Of a stretch of 64,000 nucleotides of DNA, positions 50,815-59,092 are shown one piece after another. Source of the stretch: Aeromicrobium sp. CnD17-E (GTDB taxonomy: Bacteria; Actinomycetota; Actinomycetes; Propionibacteriales; Nocardioidaceae); the NCBI RefSeq assembly GCF_024124745.1, contig NZ_JAMXRU010000001.1, forward strand, positions 115,760 to 179,759, read 5' to 3'. The notes under the pieces are model-generated. The model was not told the origin of the DNA and ran no database searches. It saw nothing but the letters and a program-made list of their open reading frames with translations. The translations under genes and the position numbers were made by a program. The first letter of the stretch is position 1, and each line of letters begins with the position of its first letter.

Positions 50815-50885
50815 TCTCCGCGTTGTGTGGACTTGGTGACGGTTTCTGTGCCGGAAACCGTCACCAAGTCCACAAAACGGGGGGA
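50815..50885. repeat. Long palindromic element, copy 2
   Basis: Bases 50821-50845 pair with 50855-50879 (one mismatch) around a nine-base loop and weaker pairing extends to 50815-50885. The core (GTGGACTTGGTGACGGTTTC and its complement) is the same as at 41089-41165. It again lies between convergent genes. Confidence 0.9.
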
Positions 50886-50900
50886 CGGGGCGGGCTGGGG

Positions 50901-51566
50901 TCAGAGGCGGAGGTCGGCGGCCTGGTCGAGCGGGGCGCGGGTGGTGCGGTAGGAGGCGGTGGGGTGGTCGGGGTCGGGGTGGCCGAAGGAGATGCCGCAG
51001 ACCACCTGACGGTCGTCGTCGAGCTCGAACCACTCACGGAGCAGCTCCGAGCGCATGGCGAGCGCCGCCTGGGCGCACGCGCCGAGCCCGAGCGCCTGTG
51101 CGGCGAGCAGGAACGACTGCACGTAGAGCCCGCAGTCGACCGCGCCGTACACGCCGAGCGAGCGGGTCGTCGTCACGATCGCGACGTGGGGCGCGCCGAA
51201 GAACTCGAAGTTGCGCATCGTCTGGGCGGCCGAACCCGCCCGGTCACCCTTCACGACGCCGACCGCCTCGTAGAGCTGCCAGCCCGACTCGCGGCGCCGC
51301 TCGGCGTACACGCCCTCGTAGGAGGGCGGGAACTCCAAATCGGGACCGAAGCGCTCGTCGTCGGCCATCGCCTGCTTCAGCCGCTCGGTCTCGCCGCCGG
51401 CCGTGACGACCACGTGCCACGGCTGCGTGTTGCACCACGACGGCGTGCGCTGCGCGGCGGTGAGCAGCCGCTCGATGGTGGCGGTGTCGACCTGCTCGTC
51501 GGTGTAGCCGCGACAGCTCCAGCGGTCGGCGAGCAGACCCTCCAGGACGTCGATCGGCGCGCTCAT
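50901..51566 (-). CDS. Nitroreductase-family protein
   Basis: A 221-residue FMN-dependent NAD(P)H oxidoreductase. The N-terminal FMN-binding DRWSCRGYTDEQV and RTPSWCNTQPWHVVV and the C-terminal LGLGACAQAALAMRSEL are typical. Members reduce nitroaromatics, quinones or flavins. Its ATG overlaps the enoyl-CoA hydratase stop (ATGA), making it the last gene of a three-gene operon. The natural substrate is unknown. Confidence 0.92.
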   Translation of the reverse strand: MSAPIDVLEGLLADRWSCRGYTDEQVDTATIERLLTAAQRTPSWCNTQPWHVVVTAGGETERLKQAMADDERFGPDLEFPPSYEGVYAERRRESGWQLYEAVGVVKGDRAGSAAQTMRNFEFFGAPHVAIVTTTRSLGVYGAVDCGLYVQSFLLAAQALGLGACAQAALAMRSELLREWFELDDDRQVVCGISFGHPDPDHPTASYRTTRAPLDQAADLRL

Positions 51567-52348
51567 CGGCCCTCGAACCGGGCGGGCCGCTTGTCGAGGA
51601 AGGCCTGGATGCCCTCCTGGGAGTCGGCGGTGTCGGCGAGCTCGCGCTGCAGCCGCAGCTCACGCTCGAGGGTCTCGTCGAGGCTGCGCAGCGTGGTGGC
51701 GTTCATGGCCTGCTTGGTGGCGGCGTAGGCGCGCGTGGGACCGCCGGCCAGCGTGGCGACGAGCCCGGCCACCTGGTCGGCGTAGTCGTCGCCGCAGCAC
51801 CGGTCGATGAGTCCCATCTCGGCCGCCCGGCTGGCGGGGAGGCGTTCGCCGAGCAGCGAGAGCCGAGCCGCCCGGGCCCGACCCACCGACGCCGCCAGCA
51901 GCTCGGTGGCGCCGCCGTCGGGCATCAGGCCGATGTTGACGAACGCCTGGAGGAAGTACGCCGACTCGTGCGCGACGGTGACGTCGGCGGCGAGCGCCAC
52001 CGACATCGCGATGCCGGCGGCCGGACCGTTCACCGCGGCGACGACCGGACGCTCGGTCGCCACGATCGCGCGCACGAGCCGGTTGCCGTTCTCGTGCGTG
52101 CCGCCGCGCTCGAGCCGCCGCAGGTCGGCGCCCGCGCTGAAGGCCGCGCCCGCTCCGGTGACCACGACGACGCGGGCGTCGGTGGTCTCGACGGCCTCGG
52201 CGGCCCGCGCGAGCATGGCGCCGTCGACGGCGTTCATGACCTGCGGCCTGTTGAGGGTGATCGTGAGGACGCCCTCGGCGTCGTCGAGCAGCAGCTCCGA
52301 CGCGGTGTCGGGCTCGTCGGTGGTCGACTCGGTCACGGTCGTCTCCAT
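51563..52348 (-). CDS. Enoyl-CoA hydratase/isomerase family protein
   Basis: A 261-residue crotonase-fold enzyme. Oxyanion-hole segments are VTGAGAAFSAGADLRRLE and VAAVNGPAAGIAMSVALAAD. The region GLMPDGGATELLAASVGRAR has Asp-Gly-Gly where hydratases carry their second catalytic glutamate, so it may be an isomerase or a hydrolase rather than a hydratase. It overlaps the hydrolase gene upstream by 16 bases and the nitroreductase downstream by four. The N-terminus carries an extra acidic stretch (TVTESTTDEPDTASELLLDD). Confidence 0.9.
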   Translation of the reverse strand: METTVTESTTDEPDTASELLLDDAEGVLTITLNRPQVMNAVDGAMLARAAEAVETTDARVVVVTGAGAAFSAGADLRRLERGGTHENGNRLVRAIVATERPVVAAVNGPAAGIAMSVALAADVTVAHESAYFLQAFVNIGLMPDGGATELLAASVGRARAARLSLLGERLPASRAAEMGLIDRCCGDDYADQVAGLVATLAGGPTRAYAATKQAMNATTLRSLDETLERELRLQRELADTADSQEGIQAFLDKRPARFEGR

Positions 52349-53202
52349 TCTCCGGTGATCGCCTGCACGACGGCGGCGAGGACGAGGGGTTGGTCGAGCA
52401 TCACGTGGTGCCCGGAGTCGCGGACCACCGTGACCGGCACGTTCCCGCCGAGGCGGGCGGCGACGGTGTCGGTGATGTCGGTCGTCGCCATGCCGCGGTC
52501 GCCGCGCAGGAGGGCCACCGGGCAGTCGGCCTCGGCGAGCTCCTCGGGCTCCATGCGCGAGCGCAGGAAGATGCGCGGGTCGAACTTCCAGCGCCACCCG
52601 CCCTCCACCTCGCGGACCGACGTGCGGGCGACGTGCTCGTGCACGTAGTCGAGGGTCGCGTCGTCGGCCGGCAGCGTGCGGAACCGACGGAGGATGCTGG
52701 GCAGGTCGGGGTAGACCTTCTGCGGCGGCAGCCCCCGGCCCGACGCGACCCAGGCACGCGTCTCGCTCGACATCTCCTGGACGGGGGAGTCGACGGCGAC
52801 GGCACCGGCGAGCGAGGCGCCGTGGTCGCGTGCGGCCGTGAGGGCGACGAAGCCGCCCATGCTGTGCCCGACGACGACCGGCGGTGACGGGCTGAGCTGG
52901 TCGGCCGCCACCGCGACCACCTCGTCGGCCCACGTCTCGAGCGTGTAGGCGTCGCGGTGGTCGCTGTCGCCGTGGCCGCTCAGGTCGAGCGCGACCACTC
53001 GGTGCGGGGAGGAGGGCGCGTCGAGCAACGGCCCGACGTGGTCCCACCAGCCGGCGTGCGCGGCGCCGCCGTGGACGAGCACGGTGACGGGCGCGTCGGT
53101 CGGGCCCCAGGCGCGGTAGGCGATGCGGGCGCCGTCGACCTCGACGGACGCGTGCTCCGGAGCGCAGGCGAGTGCCTCGTCGAACCACGCGGGTCGCTCC
53201 AC
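52333..53202 (-). CDS. Alpha/beta-fold hydrolase
   Basis: A 289-residue hydrolase from GTG 53202 (GGAGG six bases upstream), preferred over upstream in-frame codons. The oxyanion strand is VTVLVHGGAAHAGWWDHV, the nucleophile elbow VVVGHSMGGFVAL and the catalytic His DSGHHVMLDQP near the C-terminus. It is first in the operon with enoyl-CoA hydratase and nitroreductase and is divergent from the SDR gene at 53289. A degradative or lipid-modifying pathway is likely but not identifiable. Confidence 0.9.
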   Translation of the reverse strand: MERPAWFDEALACAPEHASVEVDGARIAYRAWGPTDAPVTVLVHGGAAHAGWWDHVGPLLDAPSSPHRVVALDLSGHGDSDHRDAYTLETWADEVVAVAADQLSPSPPVVVGHSMGGFVALTAARDHGASLAGAVAVDSPVQEMSSETRAWVASGRGLPPQKVYPDLPSILRRFRTLPADDATLDYVHEHVARTSVREVEGGWRWKFDPRIFLRSRMEPEELAEADCPVALLRGDRGMATTDITDTVAARLGGNVPVTVVRDSGHHVMLDQPLVLAAVVQAITGEWRRP

Positions 53203-53288
53203 GTCGCCTCCAGAGAAACCATCAGCCTTGACTGTTCCTGATCCCCCCAGCAGGCTACCGATGACAGCGGACCACCTCGGAGGCACCC

Positions 53289-54143
53289 ATGACCCTGGCC
53301 GGAACCACGATGATCATGTCCGGCGGGAGCCGCGGGATCGGCGAGGCGATCGCCGTCCGCGCGGCCCGTGACGGCGCGAACGTCGTGCTGCTCGCGAAGA
53401 CCTCCGAGCCGCACCCGCGGCTGCCCGGCACCATCCACACCGCGGCCGCCGCGATCGAGGAGGCGGGCGGTCGCGCGCTTCCGCTCGTCGGCGACGTCCG
53501 CGACGACGCGTTCGTGGAGGACGCGGTCGCCCGGGCCGTGGAGACCTTCGGCGGCATCGACCTCGTCGTGAACAACGCCAGCGCGATCGACCTGTCCCGC
53601 ACCGAGGACATCTCGATGAAGAAGTACGACCTCATGACGCAGATCAACGCCCGCGGCACCTTCCTGCTCTCGAAGCTGTGCATCCCGCACCTGCGCGCGT
53701 CGGCCAACCCGCACGTCCTCACCCTCAGCCCGCCGATCAGCACCGACCCGCGCTGGTTCGGCACGTTCACGGCCTACGCGATCGCGAAGTACGCGATGAG
53801 CCTCGTGACGCTCGGTCTGGCCGAGGAGCTGCGCGCCGACGGCATCGCCTGCAACTCGCTGTGGCCGCGCACCGCCATCGACACCGCCGCGGTGCGCAAC
53901 GTCGTCGGACCGGGCCTGGAGTCGAGCTCGCGGACGCCGGCGATCATGGCCGACGCCGCCTACGCGGTCCTCACGCGTCCGAGCCGCGAGTGCACGGGGA
54001 ACTTCTTCATCGACGACGACGTGCTGGAGGCCGAGGGCGTCACCGACTTCTCCGTCTACCTCAACGGCGGACGCGAGGAGGACCTCGCGCTGGACTTCTG
54101 GGTCGACCCGAAGGGTCCGCACGACGCGAGCAAGCGGCTGTAG
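53289..54143 (+). CDS. Short-chain dehydrogenase, HSDL2-like
   Basis: A 284-residue SDR. The cofactor motif is MSGGSRGIGEAIAVRAARDG (about 10-29), followed by VVNNASAIDL and the catalytic YAIAKYAMS (YxxxK). The pattern KTSEPHPRLPGTIHTAAAAI after the first strand is typical of the hydroxysteroid-dehydrogenase-like-2 group. It starts at ATG 53289, 86 bases from the divergent hydrolase gene, so the two transcription units may share control. Confidence 0.92.
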   Translation: MTLAGTTMIMSGGSRGIGEAIAVRAARDGANVVLLAKTSEPHPRLPGTIHTAAAAIEEAGGRALPLVGDVRDDAFVEDAVARAVETFGGIDLVVNNASAIDLSRTEDISMKKYDLMTQINARGTFLLSKLCIPHLRASANPHVLTLSPPISTDPRWFGTFTAYAIAKYAMSLVTLGLAEELRADGIACNSLWPRTAIDTAAVRNVVGPGLESSSRTPAIMADAAYAVLTRPSRECTGNFFIDDDVLEAEGVTDFSVYLNGGREEDLALDFWVDPKGPHDASKRL

Positions 54144-54181
54144 GAGATGCCGGCGGGCGTCGGCCGTGCGACGGTCGGCGC

Positions 54182-54397
54182 ATGAGCCCTGCGCCTCACC
54201 GCTCCATCGCGCGTGCCGTCGTCGGCGGAGCCGTCCTGCTGGTCGTCGCCGTCGTCGCGGGCGCCGTCGCGATCGCGACGCAGACCTGGCCGGTCCTCTA
54301 CGCGGCGGGCGTGGTCGCCGTGGCAGGGCTCGTCTGGCTCGGGTTCAGACTGGTGGCTCGCGCGGTCGAGCTCGGGGTGCGTGCCAGCCGCGACTGA
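54182..54397 (+). CDS. Small two-helix membrane protein
   Basis: A 71-residue protein with two hydrophobic helices (AVVGGAVLLVVAVVAGAVAI, about 12-31, and WPVLYAAGVVAVAGLVWLGF, about 36-55) and a basic tail. The family is not recognised. It begins 38 bases after the SDR stop and may be co-transcribed. The frame has normal GC-rich codon use, but the short length leaves some doubt. Confidence 0.55.
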   Translation: MSPAPHRSIARAVVGGAVLLVVAVVAGAVAIATQTWPVLYAAGVVAVAGLVWLGFRLVARAVELGVRASRD

Positions 54398-54538
54398 GCC
54401 CGCGAGGGTCAGAGGTGCAGGCCCGCGACGGCCAGGCACGCGAACGCGGCCGTCCCGGTGCCCGTGCGGACGCTCGCACGCCGGGCTCAGCAGAGTCCTC
54501 GTCTGAGACTTCGAGGACGAGCTTGTTGCTGAGGCGCG

Positions 54539-54694
54539 TGGCTGACCACCGACGACGGCGGCACGTGGCAGCTCGAGCCCGGCGACGTGGCCCTCCTGCG
54601 CGGCTACGGGAGCCCGTTCGCGCTCAGCGCCGCGCTCAGCCGGGTGAGGGGCGTCAGTCCGGCGACCCACCGCGCTCGCGCGAGGGTCGGCTGA
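54539..54694 (+). pseudogene. Collapsed AraC-family regulator
   Basis: The frame WLTTDDGGTWQLEPGDVALL matches the end strand of the N-terminal cupin domain of AraC-type regulators. It runs directly into YGSPFALSAALSRVRGVSPA then THRARARV, the last helix of the C-terminal AraC DNA-binding domain. About 150-200 residues between the two are missing, and there is no start codon. The 307-base gap between 54398 and 54704 holds nothing else that I can support. Confidence 0.65.
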
Positions 54695-54704
54695 CGTCTC
54701 GGCC

Positions 54705-55475
54705 TCACCGCGCGGCTGCCGCGACCGCAGCGGCGTCCGGATGGACGGGGGAGAGCGCCTCGAGCGCGGGACGGCCGAACCAGTACCCCTGGAAGAGGGG
54801 TACGCCGAGGTCGAGGAGGGTCGCGTACTCGGCCTCGGTCTCGACCCCCTCGGCCAGCACGACGACGTCGAGCGTGGAGGCCATGACGACGACGGCCTGG
54901 ACGACGGCCTGGCGGGCAGGGTCGGTGTCGATCCCGCGCACGAGGTGCATGTCGATCTTCACCAGGTCCGGCCGCAGGTCGACGAGCCGGGTGAGTCCGG
55001 CGTGGCCGGCGCCGAAGTCGTCGACGGCCATCGTGAAGCCCTGGCGGCGGTACTCCTCGACGATCGACACGAGGTGCTCCGGCTCGTCCACGCGCTCGTC
55101 CTCGGTGAGCTCGAAGACGAGGGAGGCGAGCGGGAAGCCGACACGGGCCGCGGTGGCCAGGGTGGCGCGCAGGCAAGCCACCGGCTCGTAGACCGCGTTC
55201 GGCAGGAAGTTGATGGAGAGCCGCAGGTCGTCGTCGGCGGGGAACAGCCGCGCCGCCAGCTCGATCGCCCGCACCCGGCAGTCCTGGTCGAACCGGTAGC
55301 GGTTCGCGTCCGTGACCTGACCGAGCACCGACGTCGCCGACTCACCGCCGGGGCCGCGGACGAGCGCCTCGTGCCCCCACACCCGCCCGTGCTCGGCGTC
55401 GAAGATCGGCTGGAAGGCCATCGTGAAGTCCAGCGACTCCGCGTCGTCGCGACATCCTGCACACCCCACGAGCAC
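54705..55475 (-). CDS. EAL-domain protein (c-di-GMP phosphodiesterase-like)
   Basis: A 256-residue stand-alone EAL domain. Motifs: FQPIFDAEHGRVWGHEALVR (EAL), SINFLPNA, FELTEDERV, VDDFGAGHAGLTRL (usual DDFGTG; here Ala), KIDMHLV and LAEGVETEAE. The key acidic residues are present, so it may hydrolyse c-di-GMP. The extreme N-terminus reads VGCAGCRDD, a CxxC pair not usual for EAL domains. It has GTG starts (55475 or 55469, AGGGAG upstream). There is no GGDEF partner in the window. Upstream is an AT-rich patch (55511-55530) that may hold the promoter. Confidence 0.88.
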   Translation of the reverse strand: MLVGCAGCRDDAESLDFTMAFQPIFDAEHGRVWGHEALVRGPGGESATSVLGQVTDANRYRFDQDCRVRAIELAARLFPADDDLRLSINFLPNAVYEPVACLRATLATAARVGFPLASLVFELTEDERVDEPEHLVSIVEEYRRQGFTMAVDDFGAGHAGLTRLVDLRPDLVKIDMHLVRGIDTDPARQAVVQAVVVMASTLDVVVLAEGVETEAEYATLLDLGVPLFQGYWFGRPALEALSPVHPDAAAVAAAAR

Positions 55476-55581
55476 ACTCCCTGGTGTCCCGGTCCGGCCA
55501 GGACGCGAGTCTGATTATTCTCTCAGGTTTTCCGCCACGCCGCAGGCGCTCCTCCGCGGCGGGTCGGCGTCCGGGCCCGGC

Positions 55582-56079
55582 TCACGGGACGACCTTGACG
55601 AACTGCGCCCCGCGCAGGGCGGCACAGGCAGGCGGGAGAGTGACGGATCCCTCCGTCGCACCGCTCTCCAGCGACCTGACGACGCCGCCGACCTCGATCT
55701 CCTGCCCGATGCGCGTGACCTCCCGGGTCCCGTCCACCCGACGCCGGACGAGCGTGGTCCCGTCCCACGAGACCAGCGTCCGCGCGAAGGCGGGGACCAC
55801 GACCTCCGTCCCCGTTCCGATCACGACGCACCCATTGCGCGTGGAGAGCGTGCTGCTCAGCAGGGGCAGCCTGAAGGACTCGTCGGGGTCGTAGGTGAAC
55901 GTCGCCAGCGCGGCCGACGGCCCGGTGGGCTCGGCCGACGACGTCGGGCTCGGCGTCGCGCTCGCCGCCGTCCGCGGTGCAGGAGCGTCGCCCTGAGCGA
56001 CCACCGACGCGACCACACCGGTGGCGCCGCCGAGCGCGAGCGCGACGCACAGGGCGGCGACCGCGAGCCTCGTCCTCAT
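55582..56079 (-). CDS. Secreted or membrane-anchored protein of unknown function
   Basis: A 165-residue exported protein. The signal/anchor is MRTRLAVAALCVALALGGAT, followed by a Thr/Ser/Pro-rich spacer (TPSPTSSAEPTG) and a beta-rich domain with two cysteines (RNGCVVIG and PACAALRG). The family is not known. It starts seven bases after the stop of another exported protein, behind an ECF sigma factor gene, so all three are probably one transcript. It may be an envelope component expressed under that sigma factor. Confidence 0.65.
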   Translation of the reverse strand: MRTRLAVAALCVALALGGATGVVASVVAQGDAPAPRTAASATPSPTSSAEPTGPSAALATFTYDPDESFRLPLLSSTLSTRNGCVVIGTGTEVVVPAFARTLVSWDGTTLVRRRVDGTREVTRIGQEIEVGGVVRSLESGATEGSVTLPPACAALRGAQFVKVVP

Positions 56080-56086
56080 GCCGGCC

Positions 56087-56692
56087 TCAGCAGCCGTCGC
56101 GGACGAGCTCGGGCCGCGCGCCCTTCGTCACCTCGACGAACGAGACGCGCGACGCGTCCGTCAGCCGGTCCGGCGACTCGTCGAACAGGAAGCCGATCCA
56201 GGTGCCGGCCGCGCTGTCCTCGACGAACACGCCGGTCTGCCCGTAGCCGACGGCCTCGGGCTCGGACGTCGACCCCTTCAGCTCCCCGTACCTGCTGCCG
56301 ACGCCGAAGCCCGCCTCGGTGTCCACGCCCTCGCCACGCACGCCGATCGAGCGCACCTCGCCGGCCCGCGACGTCTGCACGTCCACGGCGTCCACGTACT
56401 CGTCGCGCCACGCGAGCGGCCGGACGGGGCACCCGTCGGTGGGGTCGGCGACGTCGGCGACGAAGTAGCCCGTCGCGAGCGCCTGCTGGCGAGTCATGCC
56501 GACCCGCACGGGACCGACGGCACCCGGCGCGACGACGAGCCGGTCCGGCGCCAGCAGGCCCGGTCCGGCCGACGGCACGCCCTGCTCCCCGCCCTGCGAG
56601 CCCCGTTCGGGGGCTGCGGCGACCCACGCGGTGGCGACGCCGAGCACGACGGCGACCCCCAGCACGGCGGCGGCGATCCTGGTCCTCATCAT
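56087..56692 (-). CDS. Secreted or membrane-anchored protein of unknown function
   Basis: A 201-residue exported protein. The signal/anchor is RTRIAAAVLGVAVVLGVATA, followed by a beta-rich domain with VGPVRVGMTRQQALATGYFV. The VRVGMTRxQA pattern is common in small actinobacterial exported proteins. Cysteines occur at DGCPVRP and at the last residue, a possible disulfide. It lies 34 bases after the ECF sigma gene and seven bases before the next exported-protein gene. The reading frame is well supported; function is unknown. Confidence 0.7.
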   Translation of the reverse strand: MMRTRIAAAVLGVAVVLGVATAWVAAAPERGSQGGEQGVPSAGPGLLAPDRLVVAPGAVGPVRVGMTRQQALATGYFVADVADPTDGCPVRPLAWRDEYVDAVDVQTSRAGEVRSIGVRGEGVDTEAGFGVGSRYGELKGSTSEPEAVGYGQTGVFVEDSAAGTWIGFLFDESPDRLTDASRVSFVEVTKGARPELVRDGC

Positions 56693-56726
56693 GGTGTTCC
56701 TCTTCCTGAAGGTGTCTGTCCACCCT

Positions 56727-57296
56727 TCAGATGCCGGCCGGGCCCGAAAAGTTGTCGACGTCGCGCAGCTTCTCGCGCACCTCGCGGCGCGCGGCGTGGA
56801 TCCTCGCCTTCACGGTGCCGAGCGGCGCACCCGTCAGCGCCGCGACCTCCTCGTAGGGCAGCGTGCCCAGGTCGCGCAGGACGAAGGCCTCGACCGCCGC
56901 GGGGTGCGTGCGCTCCAGCTGCTCCAGCGCCTCGAGGAGGTCGATGCGCGTGCCCGCGATGACGCTCGTCGTGCGGGGGTCGACGGCGTCCGGCAGCACG
57001 TCCCTCGACTGCTCGTCGAAGCGGCGCCGCAGCGAGCGGTAGACCTGACGGGCGGTGTTGGAGGTGACGACGGTGACCCATCCGCCGAACGAGCCGCGAC
57101 CGCTGTACGTGTCGAGCTTCTGCGCGACCAGCAGGAGCGCCTCCTGGGCGGCCTCCTCCGCGTCGTGCGCGTACGGGAGGAACGCCGCGCACCGGCGCAC
57201 GACGTGCGGACGCAGCCGACGCAGCAGGTCGTCGAGGGCGTCCGGATCCCCGGCCCGGGCACGGTCCACGAGCGGAAGCAGCTCCTGGTCGTCCAT
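56727..57296 (-). CDS. ECF-type RNA polymerase sigma factor
   Basis: A 189-residue sigma-70 family protein. Region 2 is at about 25-90 (DAEEAAQEALLLVAQKLDTY, then GGWVTVVTSNTARQVYRSLR) and region 4 at about 125-178 (LPYEEVAALTGAPLGTVKAR then IHAARREVREKL). No anti-sigma gene with a recognisable zinc-finger or RskA domain adjoins; instead two exported proteins follow. It is divergent from a Ser/Thr kinase with only 21 bases between starts, which suggests linked control, possibly by phosphorylation. Targets are unknown. Confidence 0.9.
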   Translation of the reverse strand: MDDQELLPLVDRARAGDPDALDDLLRRLRPHVVRRCAAFLPYAHDAEEAAQEALLLVAQKLDTYSGRGSFGGWVTVVTSNTARQVYRSLRRRFDEQSRDVLPDAVDPRTTSVIAGTRIDLLEALEQLERTHPAAVEAFVLRDLGTLPYEEVAALTGAPLGTVKARIHAARREVREKLRDVDNFSGPAGI

Positions 57297-57317
57297 GAGA
57301 CCCCATACTGTCGCGTG

Positions 57318-58166
57318 ATGAGACAGATCGGACGCTACCGGCTGGACGCCGTCCACGGGTCGGGCTCGTTCGCGACGGTGTGGCGCGGGCACGACACGGC
57401 CCTCGACGTGCGCGTGGCGGTGAAGGTGCTCGCCGACAACTGGTCGCACCATGCCGACGTGCGCGAGCGGTTCCTCGAGGAGGCGCGGCTGCTGCGCCGC
57501 ATCGAGAGCCCGCGCGTCGTGCGCGTCCACGACGTCGGCACCGACGAGGACGACCGGCCGTACTTCGTCATGGACTTCGCGGGAGGCGGGTCGCTCGACG
57601 CGGTGGCCGACGGCTCCCTCGAGCCCGACGTCGCCCTCGGCCTCGCGGTCGAGGCGTGCCGCGCCGTGCAGGTGCTGCACGACGCCGGGGTGGTGCACCG
57701 CGACGTGAAGCCCGCGAACCTGCTCCTCGCCGACGACGGCCGCGTGCTCGCGGCCGACCTCGGCAGCGCCAAGCGGGTCGCCGAGGCGTCGGGCTACACG
57801 GTCACGACGGGGACGCCCGCGTACATGGCCCCGGAACAGGCTCGCGGCGACGGGATCAGCGTCCGGACCGACGTGTACGCGCTCGCGGTGCTCACCTGCG
57901 TCCTGCTCACCGGCGCGTTCCCGTCGGACCCGTCCCGTCCGCTGGCCCGCACCGATCCGCGGACCGCCGCGGTGCTGCAGCGTGCGCTCTCCGCCGACCC
58001 GGCCCGACGTCAGGCCAGCGCCGCCGACCTGGGCTCAGAGCTCGACGCCGTCCTCTCGGGCGAGGCGGCGGAGCGGGGTCGTCGCTGGCCGACGCGGTGG
58101 GTCGCGGCGGCGGCCGTCGGCGCGTACGCCGGGTCGGCCACCGGCGCCTATTACCTCCTGACCTGA
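57318..58166 (+). CDS. Small membrane Ser/Thr protein kinase
   Basis: A 282-residue kinase. ATP loop GSGSFATVWRGHD, lysine VAVKVLAD, catalytic loop HRDVKPANLLL, APE motif YMAPEQARGD. The metal-binding motif reads DLGSAK rather than DFG, tolerated in many bacterial kinases. It ends with a single C-terminal hydrophobic segment (WVAAAAVGAYAGSATGAYYL) and no extracellular sensor domain, unlike PknB. The start is ATG 57318 (or GTG 57315). Its divergence from the ECF sigma gene makes that protein a candidate partner. Confidence 0.9.
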   Translation: MRQIGRYRLDAVHGSGSFATVWRGHDTALDVRVAVKVLADNWSHHADVRERFLEEARLLRRIESPRVVRVHDVGTDEDDRPYFVMDFAGGGSLDAVADGSLEPDVALGLAVEACRAVQVLHDAGVVHRDVKPANLLLADDGRVLAADLGSAKRVAEASGYTVTTGTPAYMAPEQARGDGISVRTDVYALAVLTCVLLTGAFPSDPSRPLARTDPRTAAVLQRALSADPARRQASAADLGSELDAVLSGEAAERGRRWPTRWVAAAAVGAYAGSATGAYYLLT

Positions 58167-58179
58167 GGAGGGTCCGCGG

Positions 58180-58593
58180 CTACTGCGTGTCGACCGGCGT
58201 GCCCAGCTCGACCGTGCGGCTCACCGTGCACAGGCGGTCGTGGGAGCGGCGGATCGCGTCGGGGAGGCGCTCCGTCGCGGCGCGGCCGGCCTCGTCGTCG
58301 CCGAACGCGACGTCGAAGCGGACCGTCAGCCCCTCCATCCGGTTGCCGTCGTCGTCGCGCACCTTCTCCCCCGCCGAGGTCACCGAGAACCGCTCGGGCT
58401 CCGTGCGCTTGGTGGTGAGGAGGTCGACGTCGATCGCCGTGCAGCCGGCGACGGCGGCCAGCAGCAGCTCGACGGGCGTGAAGTCGTCGCTCGAGCCGTC
58501 GCCGATCACCATCTCCCCGCCACGGGCGTTCGTGACCCGGTACCGGCCCCGGCCGAGCCGCTCGAGGCCGACCTGACGATGCGTGTCGCTCAT
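58180..58593 (-). CDS. OsmC/Ohr-family protein
   Basis: A 137-residue OsmC-fold protein. ELLLAAVAGCTAIDVDLLTT carries the first redox cysteine, and the C-terminal SHDRLCTVSRTVE the second. Members reduce organic hydroperoxides or act in osmotic/oxidative defence. The ATG at 58593 gives a standard length. It converges on the kinase gene (13-base gap) and is divergent from the small protein gene at 58715. Confidence 0.9.
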   Translation of the reverse strand: MSDTHRQVGLERLGRGRYRVTNARGGEMVIGDGSSDDFTPVELLLAAVAGCTAIDVDLLTTKRTEPERFSVTSAGEKVRDDDGNRMEGLTVRFDVAFGDDEAGRAATERLPDAIRRSHDRLCTVSRTVELGTPVDTQ

Positions 58594-58714
58594 GCCCCCA
58601 TCCTGCCGAACTAGTCCGACCGGATCATCTTCGGCGGGTTCGACCCGCGTCATGACCTCGCCGTTCTACCGTCTTCATCACGACGGCAACAGCTGGATCT
58701 CGGGAGCTGAACCC

Positions 58715-59038
58715 ATGAGTGACTACCTCTACGACCTCGACGGCGACGTGATCGCCTTCCGACGGTCCTGGGACGACGAGCACGTCTTCGACACGTCCGG
58801 TCGCTGGATCGGGTGGATCCCGTGGGACGGCACCGACGTCGTCGACGAGCGCGGCCACTACCTCGCCTCGATCGTCGGCGACCGGCTCGTGCGCCGCAAC
58901 GACTGCGGCAACCGGCGCTGCGCCCAGGCCGTCGAGCACCCCGACCGCGCCGAGCCGTCGGGCCGGCCGACCCGTCCGCTCGAGTTCCCCAACCGGTTCG
59001 CCTACGACGACGTGGAGCAGCTCCACCGCGCAGGCTGA
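58715..59038 (+). CDS. Small acidic protein of unknown function
   Basis: A 107-residue protein starting MSDYLYDLDGDVIAFRRSWD, with GGGAG upstream of ATG 58715; an in-frame ATG at 58652 would add 21 residues. Repeated beta-hairpin-like units (DLDGDVIAFRR, DTSGRWIGWIPWDGTD, DERGHYLASIVGDRLVRR) suggest a small WG/YD-like beta structure. NDCGNRRCAQ holds two cysteines. No family is assigned. It stands alone between OsmC and an epimerase gene. Confidence 0.6.
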   Translation: MSDYLYDLDGDVIAFRRSWDDEHVFDTSGRWIGWIPWDGTDVVDERGHYLASIVGDRLVRRNDCGNRRCAQAVEHPDRAEPSGRPTRPLEFPNRFAYDDVEQLHRAG

Positions 59039-59092
59039 CCGGCCGCGGCGACTCGGGATGCCCCGAGCACCCGCCGCCCCGACGATGGAGGC

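Noticed and set aside
54400..54480. A minus-strand hydrophobic tail (ending in LAVAGLHL) after the small membrane protein
   Set aside because: Only about 25 codons are coherent, with no start; it could be the end of a lost gene but is too short to support.
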